In this document: in pieces, positions 22,135 through 34,044 of the stretch
Layout: each line of letters starts with the position of its first letter
Numbering within the stretch: position 1 is the first letter of the stretch
Origin: Zonotrichia leucophrys gambelii
Lineage: Eukaryota; Chordata; Aves; Passeriformes; Passerellidae
Direction: 5' to 3'
Assembly: GCF_028769735.1 (NCBI RefSeq)
Contig: NC_088177.1
Location: 20,745,599 to 20,809,598 of the forward strand
DNA length: 64,000 nt
Notes under the pieces: generated by a model
Databases searched by the model: none
Told to the model about the DNA's origin: nothing
Seen by the model: the letters and a program-made list of their open reading frames with translations, nothing else
Translations under genes and position numbers: made by a program

Positions 22135-25100
22135 GTATAGCTATAAGAATAGGACATACTATATTAGATATTGTAATACCTAATAATAATCTGTGTGAAT
22201 ATTTTGCAGTGTTTTGTAGTGTTCTGCAGGTGTTGAGATTATTCTTTCCCAAAATATCAAGGTTAAAAAAGATTCCATTTTGCTGTAGTTCAGCTTCCAG
22301 ATTCCCAGGGAACCAGACAGTCCTAATTGCATATTGCAGCTCTGCTCAGAACATTTTGCCCAGCAGTTATATTCTGTTGGGAAAAGGTTCACAAAGTTCA
22401 AAGCAGACACAGTGCAGCTCCTGGACATACACTGGGAGCGTATGCGCTGGCTTCCTCAAGCCCAAAGCAATCCTAGAGCAAACTTCCTGCAAAATGGACT
22501 TCAGATTCCTTCTGGATTTGGGTTAAACTAATCTATCTCTTCCTTTGCTTCGCTGGCAATTTCCAGCCAGCTCCCAACCCAATTGCAAATGTTGGAAAAA
22601 CAACTCCTTGTATTTACAGGGAGTACTGTAAGCAAGAGAAGCATGAAGTTACATAAAGGATTTCCATTCCTTCAGAAATGAATAATGAGCAAGATGAGCT
22701 ACCCAACAGAAAGAATTGCCCTTGATTCAGTGCATTAATTTGCTCAATAGCATTAAATAAGACAATTTAAAGGAAATCAGGATTAATATAAAACATTTGT
22801 CTTCAGATACGGTTAAACAATAATATGGAAGACTAAATAGTCAATAGGATATAGAAAGACATTTAGATTGTAATACTGCAGACATTTTAAAAGAAAAAGT
22901 TTGATGCCAGACATTGCATCTGTTTTTTTTTTTTTATTATCACAACACAGTTGCTATATAGCTAGTGGTTAACTACACAACTTTCTTATAGAGGCAGGCT
23001 GACAAACATACTTCTGTTTATGATTTTACCTAACCTGTTAGGAGCCTTTGCTTTTGAGTAGCACTCAGGAAGACAGGTCATACAGAGACTGGCTTGCTAT
23101 TTTGCTACATGCAGACCACAATCACTGGTCTTGCCTATTGAGAGTTTACAGTGTGCTGTCTCTTCTCACTCTCCCATGAAGTGCTACATCTGATGGGGAA
23201 TATCCACAAAACCATTTCATTTTTTCTCAGGATGTTGCTTTTAAAATCCCACTGCTGCCTTTTTCATTGTTCTATTATGAGGGACAAATCTCTAAGTCAT
23301 CGGTCTTGTCTCCTTTCTCAAGTAATTTTTCTTTGTTCTTTGCACCTGTTCTGTCACTTGGTCAGAGGATGACAGTCTCTGATGGGCCTGCATACAAAGA
23401 GTGGTGGAAATAAAGCTCCAGGGTCTCTGGTGATGTGTAAGTTCACATTCCCACACAGGTAGGTGAACTGAATCCATAACTAGACCAGCAGCAATGGGTG
23501 ATGGATTGTCTTGAGTGCAATATTACCATGGTGCACAGCACTTCTAACACTGTAAGCTGCTCTTTGGCCATTGTGAACATGGCAGAATTGCGAGTATGAC
23601 CTCCTCCTGCGGAAATTAGGTCAGGGGATAAATCACTATGGGTGGGCTTTAATGAACTGCCTACATTTTTAAAGTCCTGCTGCCTAGCAAGTGGTTGTCC
23701 CTGGGCATATTACCAGCAATATTTATGTATGGATGGACATGCTCCCTATAAATATCATTGTTCACGGTTAAGTGGGTAAATGTTAGAAATAATAATGATA
23801 AAGAAACCTATATGAAAAGATGACTCAGCCTAATCATATTCCAGACATTTGGGACTCAACATCTCAATGAAATGACTCTATGATGGCTCACAGAGTAAGA
23901 GAGTAGAAGAAAAAAAAATATACATTGTTCCTACTAGCTTTAGCTCATATCCAGCATTTCAGCAACAGGAGGATTCACAACCACACACTGTGCTAAGGGC
24001 TGGTTTCAAAGAGGGCTTACACCACACCCAGAGGAGCTAACGTAAGTGATCCAGCTGACTGCAACTGGACAACAGATTAACAGATCAGACCTTGAATGGA
24101 GAAAGATATCATTTATGGGTTCATTCAGCATAGCTGAATATCGTTTTTGAATGCAATCTCAGAGAAAATATGGAGTCACTCTGCCTGCAGCCCACATCTC
24201 CTGTATTACCCAAGATGGCTGGGGAAAACTGCTCAGAAGAGAACTGCAAGCTTGGCTCTTTCTGTTCCCCAAGTGCTCCATGACTGGTCATGACACAATG
24301 AGTTACACAACCCCCCCTACCTCGAGAGCTATCGGGGGGACACCCTAGCTGGAAGCAGCCAGTCCTTCATAGCAGCCTGGATGGCTCAGGGTGGCAGGGA
24401 CTTCTCACTCTCCTGGCTTTCTGTGCGCTGAACACTTGTGTCCTGGAGCTTACATCTCAAATTAGCACTGTAGAAAGGGGGCAAGCCTCTTCTGGGGTTT
24501 GAAAGGGGTGGGGTTGTAAGCATACACCCCTCTCTCCACTGCTAAATTAAACCAGTCCCCAGCTCCTTCCTAGTAAGATGGGGCTGCAGTGGAGGGATGT
24601 GACCCAGGCTTGAAGAGGGTTAAGAACAACTGATCTATGGCTGTTACTGGCTGTGCTTTGCTCTCCCAGCTGAGGGAATGCAGTCAGCAAAGAGATTTTT
24701 AAACTTCATTTTCTCTGTCTACAGGTGCCTGTCTTCCAGTATTAGTCTAGGGAACTGCACACCAATTACCTCATATATTCACTGAAAGTGCAGTACAATA
24801 CAACTTATTGTTATATAGTGTCCTTGATAGAAAGCCCCATGAAATGCTTGACAGTACTATTGGGTCCATAAAAGTGTGCGTGGTCATGAATACATGTGAA
24901 GGTTCAGTCTCTTGCTCTTGATTCCTGTTCTCTGCTGGAAATCACTCTGTTACAATTCTCTCAATTTCAGCAGTTAGACAGGTGGAGGAAGGGAATATCA
25001 CAATTCTGTGTCACTGTCTGCAAATGCATTAGGATACAGAAAGGCCATCCTGCTAGACCTAAGATAAATGGACCTGAGGGACACATAAAGACATGCAAAT

Positions 25101-27456
25101 ACAGAGCCAGGAATGCTGACCCACAGCTGAGCACTGGTGCCTGGCCTGACCCTTGGCACCATTAGGCTCCCAAAGTGAGGAGCTGTGTGCTCAGTGCTGC
25201 AGCAGAAGGGACCAGATTTTCCGTGGCAGTGTTTTGGCTCAGTCACAAACACTGTACACAAGAAGCTTAATCTAATCTTTGCAGCACTCAAATGAAGAGC
25301 ATAATGTTGCATCATGAATCACCTGTTTTCTCCAGCACTGAGCCCACAGGAAAAAAAAAAGGATTTTGCTTTCCAAAGTTCAAATTATTTGTAACCATTT
25401 GACTAAATCTGCTTCTAAAAAACACAATAAAATGTCAGGGTAGCAGTTCTATCACAAGACATCTGGGGCTGTATTTAAGCAGCCAACTGTGAGCTTGAAA
25501 ACAAACTTACCTGCCTAATACAGCATCTATACTGAAAAAATCTGTAATATATTCATGGTGTGCCTGACTTTTAGGGCAGTTGGTTTTAGAGTCTCTCTGT
25601 ACAGATAGTGGAGAGGGATAGGCATGAAAACTAACAAGCCATTGGAGGATCCTGAGGCGCATGAGGGCCCATTCAGCAGGGACAATACAGCCCACCCAAG
25701 GAGAGGTCACCCCGCTACCAGGGACTCATCCATGCCCGGAAACAACTATCCAGGTAGGGAAAGTCAAGACAACGTAGGGAAATGAGTTGCCCCTACCCAC
25801 TCAGAGAGCAGCTCCCTACCTCATCCTAGACAGAAACCTCAAAGTGATCCAGCAGTGACATTTTGTGGCTTCTGAGGGGCAGCTTCTTCTCTGGCTGTTT
25901 CAAAAACCATTTCAGGTCTGAAGAAAGTCAGTCAAAGTAATTCTTTCTGTTGCAGGTTAGCATGGCTGTAATTACACCCATGTGCCACTGCTCAGATTCA
26001 GGGATTTCCCTTGGGTTTGTGGGAATATTTTGCCGAATGAGACTGGTGAGTAGTTAGAAAAAGTACCCAAATACTTTGATTTCTTCTTAATCGGCTGTTC
26101 TCCCTTACAGCCCTTGAGTATTGTTTGCAATAATCAAGGCACAGACAGAAAAAAAAAATCCCAGACTTAATTAGGCCTGATTTTCATTAAAACCTTACAG
26201 AAATTCAAGAAAGACAGAACAAAAAACCAAGAAAGCTAAAACCACAAAAATTTTCCCATAACTAAGCTTCACATATTGTTATCCATGCAAATAGACAGTC
26301 ATCTCTCAAATGTTTACACAAGCAGTAGTTAATGAACTGTATTGCAGAGCACTGACAAATCTCAGGTAGAATGATTTGATGTCATTTAAAAAGAAATCAC
26401 AATTCTCTTTGTCCCTAGTACCAGGAGACATCCAGAAAGAGGGTCTGCCTTGATGATCTTATAAGACCCGAACCCTGCAAAGGGTTAGATGTCCTTCAGT
26501 GCCTGGGAGGTGCAGAAAGGAAGGGTCCACTGAAACTAGAGTTAAACATTGATGTATTAGCAGTTTCAGGGGAAAAAGATGGGGTGAAAATACTTTTAGG
26601 CTGACATTAAGTACAAAAACATTGCTGCACTGAAGATTGAAAGAAAGTTTGCTTTGAGTTGAATAAAAATTTGTATTCAAGCAGTTTTACTGATCTGTAC
26701 ATTGTGTAAACAAAATCAAAATAAAATGGAGGTTCAAAAATAAAAATGTCATGCTGATAACTGAAAATCAAAATGTTTAATTAGGGATAAAATGGCAAAT
26801 GGAGATAATTTGAGCTTTGGGAATTTTTTTAAACACAGCTAGAAAAATCAAGATTTATTTGAAAACTACCTTGCTGCTGTGAAATCAGGCCATGTAATTC
26901 TCACTTCGGGAAATGTGTGGTCCTGTGTGACTCAGTCTAGGTCTTACATCTCAGCAGCTGTGGGGATGGGAGATTAAGCATACCACTGTGCCTCCAGAGA
27001 GCCTTGCTTCTTCTGTATCAATCCAGTTTGGTCCTTCCCAATGCCATCATAGCGTTCTTTGAGTGGCTTGGAAATGGTTTGCTTAGTCATGGAACCCTCT
27101 CACTTGTTTCTCTGGCTGCTGAGACTGGATCCAGCAGTTCTCAGCTGACCAACCTTCTCAACTTCAGCATGGAAAAAGAAAGGTTAGATTCTAATATCTA
27201 CCCAGTGCCCTTTAATTTCACTAGTCTGGTGCTGATAATTGAAAAATGAGTATTAGACAGGCATGAGAGGGTGGCTGCAATGTACTGGATATAATCAGCA
27301 TGTCCAAGTTAGTATTGTCTTATTTTAATTCTGGTAGTATTTCTGTTTAGAGCCAGCTCATTATGGGCATATATTCAAAGGCTGGAGACTACATCCAAAA
27401 TGAAAGCAGAAAAAAAAATTAGCATAATGACTTTTCACCTCCCTCTGCTTCCTTCC
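22135..27456. other. Noncoding stretch with short simple and inverted repeats
   Basis: AT-rich unique sequence. A run of 13-14 T lies at 22922-22935. The stretch 22725-22880 is AT-rich with repeated TTAA/ATTAAT cores. A short part near 24795-24850 ('ttatatagtg', then 'gaaatgcttgaca') faintly resembles the old repeat found at 9654. No coding sequence is supported. Confidence 0.5.
24311..24339. repeat. C7/G6 inverted repeat around a CTCGAG core
   Basis: Seven C at 24311-24317 face six G at 24334-24339 across a 16-bp spacer that contains CTCGAG. It could form a short GC-only stem with a 16-base loop in RNA or single-stranded DNA. Its GC content contrasts sharply with its surroundings. Confidence 0.6.
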
Positions 27457-27489
27457 TTAACAAATTAACAGCAAAGACCTTTTAAACCA

Positions 27490-27800
27490 CCTCACGTAGG
27501 CAACCTTGTTATCAAAAGCGTCCTGCTGGTGAGAATCAGGCCCTGGGCGCCGATGCAGGGAGGTGACTCCCAGTGCCGGATCGATAGCTGGCACGGCTCC
27601 TCGCTGAAGGAGCTGACAGCGCTCTTGCAGCTGCTGCCTGGAACCATCAGCATTCCAATTCCCTGCCGCATGCAACCCCGGGACCAGGGAGATGGGGCAC
27701 AGCGCAGCGCATTCCTCCCTTCCTCTGTTTCTGGAGCCCTTGTTTACATGCTGAGGTTCAACAGGAATTTCAAAATGTCGGGGAGCAGGAAAAGAAAAGG
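27490..27800. promoter_or_regulatory. CpG-rich patch 1, possible promoter or enhancer
   Basis: Thirteen CpG dinucleotides fall within 27494-27709, in a region otherwise nearly free of them, and local GC content is visibly higher. Sites include GGCGCC, ATCGAT, CCCGGG and repeated AGCGCA. Immediately right of it, read on the minus strand, CATTATAAAATAAAG (about 27828-27842) contains a good TATA-type sequence, which would place a leftward start near 27800, inside the patch. Both strands are open here (27529-27840 plus, 27457-27813 minus) but neither product is recognisable. This could be a promoter of a noncoding transcript, an enhancer, or an unrecognised exon. Confidence 0.35.
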
Positions 27801-28142
27801 AAGGAGAGAGCATTATATCCCGCCTGTCTTTATTTTATAATGTATTTATGTGGAAATGGAAGGGGGGTCCTGGGGCATCACTTTGTATCTGGTTTGAATC
27901 GCCTTTTTTCCATAAACAGAAAGGTTTCAGGAGAATGCTAAGCAGAACAGAGAAATGACACACTATTTATCCAGGTTTTGTTAAATAATGAGCTAGATTC
28001 CTCTGTGATCAATCTCTCCCTTTCAATTAACAACAATAAATTCCTCATAAAATATTCTAAACAATGCCGGACTTTCTTCTAGCTTTACATTATTTATGCT
28101 GCATGTTTGCTATTCTTATCCTTAGAGCAATTTTATATATTA

Positions 28143-28325
28143 CGTCTTGTTTCTCAGCCAGAAAAACAACTTGCCCCTGCGGAATGATGCCGGCAGTCGG
28201 TTCTCCCTGCCCGGCTGATCCCAGCCGCTCAATGCGCACACACACACTGCCCCTTAGAGGTGACATCCACGCATGGCCACCGGCAAAAAATCACAGCTAT
28301 CGAGACGTGTTTTGATTGCAACGTG
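28143..28325. promoter_or_regulatory. CpG-rich patch 2
   Basis: About twelve CpGs occur in 180 bp, including CCGGC, GCCGCTC, ATGCGCAC, CACCGGC and ATCGAGACGTG, and end abruptly at the start of ordinary AT-rich sequence. A run of 16 T follows at 28373-28388. The patch is separated from patch 1 by about 430 bp of AT-rich DNA. Paired CpG patches of this size in a CpG-poor bird desert suggest an unmethylated regulatory element rather than repeat-derived GC; I recognise no repeat in it. Confidence 0.35.
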
Positions 28326-28372
28326 TTTGTGCAATTTTGGCCAGCTGTATGGCTTAGCAGAAAGAACTCTTC

Positions 28373-28388
28373 TTTTTTTTTTTTTTTT
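28373..28388. repeat. Poly(T) run of 16
   Basis: Sixteen consecutive T bases directly after CpG-rich patch 2. On the minus strand it is poly(A), so a minus-strand retroposon tail cannot be excluded, though no body is recognised. Confidence 0.9.
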
Positions 28389-30702
28389 AATTTATAACGA
28401 ATGCCTGTATTTTGATCTCAGATAAGCACTGCGAATCTTGCTTCCAATACTGATTTTTTGCCCTGGACATATCTCATGTCAGGTTCCTGACCCCAGATCC
28501 TTTTCCTGAAAACTTCATTATGCAAAGATTGCAACTTCTGCCACTGTGCCTTTGCAGATGCTGCTGGACATGGCCATGCTTGAAATAAAAGAAGCCCCAC
28601 AGTGACCAGAGGCAAATTGACATGTTGCCATCCACCTTAACAAATGAGTATGGAAGTGATGAGAAAGGAAACAGCAGGCTAAGCCTTTTACTTCATCGAT
28701 TGCTGCAACAGCCACCAACCCTAATTCTGGTCTGCTCTTGTCCTCATGGAAAGCACGACTGTGACAACCCAGCCAGGCCTCAGACTCCTCAAGGGACACT
28801 CTCATGTCAACTGCTTTGCTGTCTCCTGCCCTGATAGAATAATGAAGAAAATCTGTCTCGTTCTTTTCAGCTGCAGCTATCTCTGCCCTCCTGAGCCAGG
28901 CAGGGTTGCGCACAGATAGACAGAGGAGGAAAGGAAGAACAGCAAATGCTTTCTTGTGTCTGTCTGCCTGATCTGATGGTAATTTTCTAGCTAGAATTTT
29001 GTATTAAGCAAAGCAATGCTTCCATGTCTCCAGTGCAGGGCTGGAGGTGGTGAATGAGCAGTGAACTGTGTGGGACACAAAGCCATCGTGTAAGCATGGG
29101 AAGATGAGGCATTTAATTTAAAATAAGCAGAACTAGGAGCTCCAGACAGGCAGGAATTGCAAGCCACTCCCCCAGAAAGAATTAGCAAAGTGTCCTCCTG
29201 GGATGGACTCAGCATTGAAATTTCAGCCTGCCCTTTCACACACACTGGCAAGGAGAAAGTAGGAATACAGCAGAGGGTTGGGATCCCTCTTCACTGAAAG
29301 GGAAAAGACTCCACAAACATGACTTGCCCCTTTCCCCATTTGCTCCTTCTTTTGATACCTGGTAACTCCAAATGCTTGCATGCTTCATGATTTACCTGTG
29401 CTCTGCACAAATTGATTTGCATCCCAGGCAGAAGACCTTCAGGAATGAGATGACCATTTCTCTGGGCTAGGGACCTGAAGCAGAAAGATGTATGAACTGA
29501 AATGGGGACAATCTCCAGGGCTAAAGAGTGATCCATCACAAAGTCATGATCCAAAGGCAGGAAAAAAACTATAGGTTTGTCCCTGCTGTATTTGGAGGGG
29601 GAGATAGATCTGCTGAGAGATGGGAGAAAGACTATGAACCAACCAGGAAGAGGAAAGACCTGGCTCAATCTTTGCACAGGAAGCCAGGAGGTGGGTGTGT
29701 AGGAAACTGAGCTGCAGTTTGTCTGTACTGGGATTTGGGCCACTCTGAAATGGAAAGGAAAAGTACAACCCCAACAAGGTGCGACAGAGGTCTTCTGGCA
29801 ATGAAAGTCAATGTCCTTGATCTACAAATTAAAATAATGGCCATTTTGCAAATCATTATTGGAATTATTCTGCCTGGCTTCAGTGGAAAGAAGTGGGATT
29901 CATTAATTCCTGTCTGACATTCCCTTTTATCTGGTGACTGGGCTCAACCCACAAGGGGAATACTCAGCCAGACATTGACAAAACAGGAGGTGTGCATGTG
30001 TTTGTAAGGGAAGAGTGAGCTATTAAAATGATATTTTCCTTTGGAGAGAAACTTGCTACAAGAGATTTTTATGAGTAATTTTGTTTTGGAGACTGTGCCT
30101 CTACACAGAATTAATCCAACAGTGCTAGAGATAGAGGTCAAAGAGAAGTCCTCTCCACAGGTGTTCCCTTTCCCTCAATGGAGTGATCATGCTGGGTGGA
30201 TGGTCATCCATCATGCCTTCAGCTGGATCAAACTGGGGATCGGTGTGGCTGAGGATATCCAGGGCCTGGAGTTCAGCAGACCAAGACAGTGCCACAATAG
30301 GTCCCTCTGTCCTTGTAACAAAAGCCTCTACCAATCTCCCCTTATCCCATCACTGTGCTTCCCCTTGTCTTCTCCCTTTAAACAAGTGGAGGTATACCCT
30401 GCAGAGACACTTCCTACAGAGATACACTGTGGTAGAAACCTTGTCCACACACTCAGCTTCAACAGAAGACCCAAGGTTTCTGAGGGAGATAATGCCCTGT
30501 TGCCATGCGCAGCATTCATCAGACTTCCACACTGAGGGATTTTCATCAGGCCTAACCAGAGGCAGGTATATTTCTTGGGCTGTTTTTTTGAGTGCCATCT
30601 GCAAGTCCTCTTCTGAAAGCAGAACAGTAGTATGTGCACTATGGGACTACTTGAGAAGAAAGATCTCCCAACACCAGTGAGAGAATGAAAGAGCCAAGTC
30701 AC

Positions 30703-32397
30703 TGACCTAAGCCCATGTTTGCACAGGCAACACCACTACACAGATCTCTCCACTAAATACATCAAACCATTTTAAAATGATAAAATTGTTTTCCAGTACC
30801 TCTTGTAAGGATGCGGAGTGTAGTACAAATACACCAGCTACCATCCAGTCTCCCCTACAACAGCAGCTGCAAAATTTTCATTGTGTTTTGCAAAGGAGCA
30901 AAATACCCTCAAAGCTCCCTGTGAGGCTGTGCAGGTCACACCCCAATTCCCACCCTTCCTCCTCCTCCTCCTCCTGGGGAGAACAATGTGGCTTTGTCAG
31001 CACCAGGAGTAGTGAGCACTAGCAAAGCACAATGGCCTTTTTAATCCTAGCTTCAAGGCATTCGTGGTTGGAAAAAGGAATGTATTCATCCTGTGAGACC
31101 AAGGAATATCTATGTTAGAATTGGACTTTGCCCACAATTCTATATTTGATCTCCAGGGAATAGATCTGAACAACAATCTCAGTCAAAATATTTTAGCCTA
31201 CTCCTCTCTCTTTGCTTCTTTTTATTAATTTTGAGAGCCAAACTTGTTCCTTTACCTGTATGCTAATTGCAGTACTGATCTACTTTCTAATGTCTTTAAT
31301 GTCCTCCCTAGCTTGGAGTACTTAGTAATGTCATCAGTAAGACAGGTAGAAACACAGGCTTGCTTGCTGCTCATGAACAAACCCATCCTTAATTCTTGAG
31401 GTCCACTTACCTAGGAAAGAGTTAACATCCACACCTCCCATTCAACAAATTGGCCCATCCAGGAAAAAAATCCCAGAAAATTGGATGTCAGCAGATTATC
31501 CTTCTGCAGATCCATGGATTAGTGTGCTTGGAGAGGGTATCCAAGTGGAAAAGAATGTAATAGCACTGTATGTGAAGGAAGAGGCTTCACCTCCACTCCA
31601 GCACAATTACATATTTCTCTTATCACAGGTATCACATGACACCTAACCTCATGCCTTTTCTTGCTTAAAACTATTATTACATTTTTATAAATATTGAAAA
31701 GCCTCTTGAAATTGTGAAGTTTCTTGCTGCAATGGATCATATGCTAGCTAAATAATTTTGTTTCCTTGGTTGTCTCCTACTCTGCTCATCCAACATCACT
31801 TCCTTATTTGCCTAGCTGCTTGTGTTAAGTGATTGCAGCATCCATCTTCCCTTCATTTTTTCCATGATACACACACTTACAGGTTTTCAAATACAGCTTA
31901 AGGCCAAACTCATCTCAGATTCTCTCTGGCCAGCCTAGAGCAAGTACCACAGGCACAAATATTTGAGAAACCAAATAAATGACTTTGGGCTTCCTGCAGG
32001 CTAAGGGCAGTTTGGAGTGCAGAGAGAAACCAGAAACCAATATAGCTGGTGCCAGTTGTGCCTCGAGTGCCTGGTGCTTTTCCATAGAAGAAAGGGTGAA
32101 GTCAAAGCCAGAGTGGCTGGATGGCAACATCTGAAGTGACAGCTCTTTAATTTATTACAAGTATTGTGTCAACGTGACATTTCTTCTCAGAGCCCTGGCC
32201 TTGGGCTCCAAGGGCTTGTCTCATATTGTCTTTTCTCTTTCTTCTCTGCGCTTTTGTAATTGGGTTTTTTTTCCTTTCTTGTTTTTCCCCCCATTTATTC
32301 TTCGTTTTTATGAAAACAAGCTTTAAAATGAGAATCAAACAGATATAGTTTGAAAGTGAGAGGGTGATTAACACAAGGAGAGTATCTCTATCAGCTT
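30703..32397. other. Noncoding stretch, nothing recognised
   Basis: Holds a TCC tract at 30957-30975 and otherwise unremarkable sequence. Frames are below 85 codons. The segment ends at the first recognisable CR1 bases. Confidence 0.55.
30957..30975. repeat. (TCC)n short tandem repeat
   Basis: Six uninterrupted TCC units followed by TGGGGAG. Similar in type to the tract at 15565, probably independent. Confidence 0.9.
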
Positions 32398-32893
32398 GAG
32401 GGAGATGACCTTTCCCCTCTCCTCAGCACTGGTGAGACCACAGCTGTGCCCACTTCCAGGCTCCCCAGCACAGAGGGGTACACAGGCATAATGAGTGAGC
32501 CCAGCAAAGGGACAAAGAGATGAATTCAGGGCATCTACCACACAAGGAGTCCCTGAGAGATCTCGGACTATTTAGCTGAGGGATATCTTATCAATGTGTA
32601 TAAACTCCAGAGGATGTGGAGTGGACTCTTCCCAGCTGTGCCCAGGGCAGAACAGGAGGCAGTGAGTACAAAATTAAATACAAGAAATTTCATTTAAACA
32701 TAAGGAAATATATTGAGAACTGGCACAGACTATGCAGAGAGGCTGTGGAGTCTGCATCCTTAGAGCTATTCAAAAACCTGATTGGGTATGTCCTGGAGCA
32801 GGCTGCTCCAGCTGACGCAGCCTTCAGCAGGACTGGGGGATCTCCAGACATGCCTCCCAACCTCAGCTCTTCTGCAATGCTGTGATTCTCTAA
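32398..32893 (+). repeat. CR1 LINE, 3' end of ORF2 plus 3'UTR
   Basis: The order of motifs follows CR1: 'cctcagcactggtgagaccaca' region (ORF2 end, about 32421-32442), 'aggctccccagcac', 'gagtgagcccagcaaaggg', 'ctgagagatct', 'gatatcttatcaatgtgtataaa', 'gactcttcccagctgtgccca', 'aatttcatttaaacataagg', 'gagaggctgtggagtctgcatcctt' and a worn tail 'tgctgtgattct'. About 500 bp is retained at a guess of 75-80% identity to the consensus, including several small deletions that break the frame. The plus-strand frame at 32616-32885 is therefore transposon debris. The sub-family is of the older type with the TGTGATTCT tail. Confidence 0.85.
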
Positions 32894-33651
32894 CAGGGTG
32901 CCAGAATTATGATTTTAAATATTAATTTCTGGCTTTGAAGACATTTACAATTCTGGGAGAAGGACCTCATCTGTTCCTTTTCAGGATCTTTGTTGGCAAT
33001 GTTACGTTTTCCTTGAGCTCCAATCCTCCCACTTAAGTAGGTGGAAGCTCTATGACCAGCCCTGGACATAAACTGCAGGCATTAGACAATCAGCTAGAAC
33101 TGATGTTGACATTCTCGGGTAAGATGTGAACATCCTTTTAAGCAAGCAAGGATGGAGCTGAAGATCCAACACTGAGATTGCAATCTAGTGTTTTGTATGT
33201 TTCCCTGTTTAAACAACCACACATGAAACTGAACCTAGAGGCGGAAAACAAGGAAGAATGCTAGACATAAATTTGTTTGAAGTTTGTTTCAGAGATTTAC
33301 AGGAGGATTTTCATCAGCACTATTGACTTTTAAGGGTTTTGCACTTAATTTTCAAAAGTATGATAAAATTAATTAGTAGCTGTACTTAATTATTTTCATT
33401 TTTTACCTGTCTGCTGCCAACTGAGATTCAAAAAACCCACCTTTCTAATATAAAACAAAAATTTAAAAGCACTAATAAGTCCCACAGAACTACTGCCAAA
33501 AAAAAAAACCTCAGACTTGCCTCTTCTTTTTGACCACAAAACTCTTTAAAAGACCACAAAACTCTTTAAAACTCACAAACTCTTTAAAAGAGAAAGTGGT
33601 AGAAAATATTGAGATGTTTAGGTTCTTTGTTGTCCAATGCAGAGAGATCAA
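32894..33651. other. Noncoding spacer between two CR1 copies
   Basis: 758 bp of AT-rich DNA. Contains a homeobox-core-rich segment at about 33345-33405 (TTAATTTTC, AAAATTAATTAGTAG, CTTAATTATTTTC) and a 20-bp tandem repeat at 33532-33591. No gene seen. Confidence 0.5.
33532..33591. repeat. Three-copy tandem repeat, about 20-bp unit
   Basis: The unit ACCACAAAACTCTTTAAAAG appears once exactly, a second time with the end altered, and a third time shortened by loss of a few bases. It is a local slippage-type minisatellite lying 60 bp from the 3' tail of the minus-strand CR1. Confidence 0.85.
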
Positions 33652-34044
33652 TCCCAGAATCATAGAATGGCTTGACTTGGAAGCAACCCTAAAGATCTTT
33701 TAGTTCCAACCCCACAGGCTTGGACAGGGGCGCTACTCACTGGATAAGGTTGCTCAGGGCCTGATCCAGACTGGCCTTGAGCACTGACAGGAATGGGCAG
33801 CCACAACCTCTCAGGATAATCCATTCTAGTGCCCCACCACCCTCACTGTAAAGAATTTCTTCCTGATACCTAATCTAAACATCTCATCTTCTATTTTAGA
33901 ACTGTTCTTCTTTATCCTATCATTACCTGCCCATGTTGAAAATCACTGTCCTTCATTTATTTAGGTCCCTCTTAAGTACTGGACATCTGCAATGAGATCT
34001 CCCTGAAGCTTTCTCTTTACCAGGTTGTTCAGCCCAGAGAACAG
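33652..34044 (-). repeat. CR1 LINE 3' fragment, minus orientation
   Basis: The left end has the reverse-complement CR1 tail, 'aatcatagaatggcttg', followed in order by 'agatcttttagttccaac', 'ggttgctcagggcctgatcc', 'tggccttgagcact', 'ccacaacctctcagg', 'cactgtaaagaatttcttcctgatacctaatct', 'cctatcattacctgccc', 'atgagatctccctga' and 'ttgttcagcccagagaa'. This is a clean match to the 3'UTR and last ORF2 bases of a typical bird CR1 over nearly 400 bp. It is 5'-truncated at 34044. Better preserved than the CR1 at 32398, so probably a younger insertion. Confidence 0.9.

Larger units (their letters stand above)
27801..30702. other. Zone of unusually dense open reading frames on both strands
   Basis: Between about 28.4 and 30.7 kb lie the longest unexplained frames of the window: 28518-28913 minus (131 codons), 29291-29743 minus (150), 30041-30535 plus (164), 30183-30680 plus (165) and 30328-30702 minus (124). 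Several overlap each other in different frames and strands, so at most a few could be real. None has a recognisable domain, and their residue mix resembles translated noncoding DNA. The alternative is an exon-bearing noncoding RNA locus associated with the adjacent CpG patches. No splice structure could be established by eye. Confidence 0.35.

Noticed and set aside
22029..22526. A 165-codon plus-strand frame, one of the longest in the window
   Set aside because: The first quarter is translated microsatellite, the rest has no recognisable domain, and minus-strand frames are open over the same bases.
29291..29743. A 150-codon minus-strand frame as a gene
   Set aside because: No family recognised, no visible promoter or splice sites, and it overlaps other minus-strand frames at 29544-29801 and 29665-29856.
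30041..30702. Three frames of 124-165 codons as protein genes
   Set aside because: They overlap in different frames and strands, show no domain, signal or splice structure, and have ordinary noncoding residue composition. Kept only as an ORF-density observation.
32616..32885. An 89-codon plus-strand open frame
   Set aside because: It lies wholly inside the 3' region of a CR1 copy; its translation is the familiar conceptual product of that noncoding region.
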